Made by a program: the position numbers and the translations under genes
The notes under the pieces: model-generated
Told to the model about the DNA's origin: nothing
What the model saw: the letters and a program-made list of their open reading frames with translations, nothing else
Databases searched by the model: none
Part shown: one piece after another, positions 5,515 through 5,546 of the stretch
Layout: the number at the start of each line of letters is the position of its first letter
How positions within the stretch are numbered: position 1 is the stretch's first letter
DNA from: an uncultured Clostridia bacterium
GTDB lineage: Bacteria > Bacillota > Clostridia > Oscillospirales > CAG-272
Assembly: GCA_905235755.1 (NCBI GenBank)
Contig: CAJONA010000076.1
Span: forward strand, 1 to 5,546
DNA length: 5,546 bases
Direction: 5' to 3'

Positions 5515-5546
5515 CCGGCGAAAACGGCAAAGATCCGTCGAGTTCA

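Larger units (their letters stand above)
5281..5546. other. Non-coding, hairpin-rich intergenic tail (probable dispersed repeat)
   Basis: No open frame here has a ribosome binding site, a plausible composition or family motifs; the minus-strand frames (for example 5233-5421) read as Arg-rich or low-information peptides. The stretch contains an 11-bp direct repeat (5303-5332), a perfect hairpin at 5353-5376 and another at 5492-5514. The block around 5353-5410 (a CAAGAAAAG arm followed by CCAAAAGAAG and a GC-rich run) resembles intergenic repeats I have seen in many bacterial genomes. That recollection is not a search result. Confidence 0.55.

Overview
The window looks like chromosomal, mostly housekeeping DNA from a Clostridia-type Firmicute. 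I would guess an uncultured Oscillospiraceae-like or related gut lineage, but the sequence alone cannot fix the genus. The reasons are the adjacent trmK-nif3 pair typical of Firmicutes, a stand-alone DUF1858 redox-disulfide protein, a divergent second EF-G, strong GGAGG ribosome binding sites, and moderately GC-rich genes split by a very AT-rich promoter region.

Layout: two transcription units run outward from the divergent promoter region at 2186-2471. Leftward (minus strand), a near-consensus sigma-A promoter (2221-2249) precedes a 67-residue DUF1858 protein (1982-2185). Next come a two-helix membrane protein with a C-terminal zinc ribbon (1302-1916), the tRNA m1A22 methyltransferase TrmK (604-1314), and a Nif3-family metalloprotein cut by the window edge (1-616). 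The last three genes overlap by exactly 13 nt at each junction, so they are probably translated in a coupled way. A long inverted repeat (1943-1980) separates the first gene from the second.

Rightward (plus strand), a second good promoter (2377-2405) is followed at once by a 17-bp perfect palindrome (2419-2435). It then drives an EF-G-like translational GTPase (2472-4550) whose G3 motif reads DTPGY instead of DTPGH. A GC-rich hairpin lies between this gene and a small cytoplasmic SGNH/GDSL hydrolase (4605-5246), which ends at a textbook terminator (5254-5280).

The last 266 bases (5281-5546) hold no convincing gene. They contain a direct repeat and two perfect hairpins, and look like a dispersed intergenic repeat.

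I see no mobile element with a transposase, no CRISPR array, no RNA gene and no defence or biosynthetic system. The most re-examinable items are the EF-G paralogue with its altered catalytic motif, the operator-like palindrome at its promoter, the uncharacterised zinc-ribbon membrane protein tied to trmK-nif3, and the structured tail.
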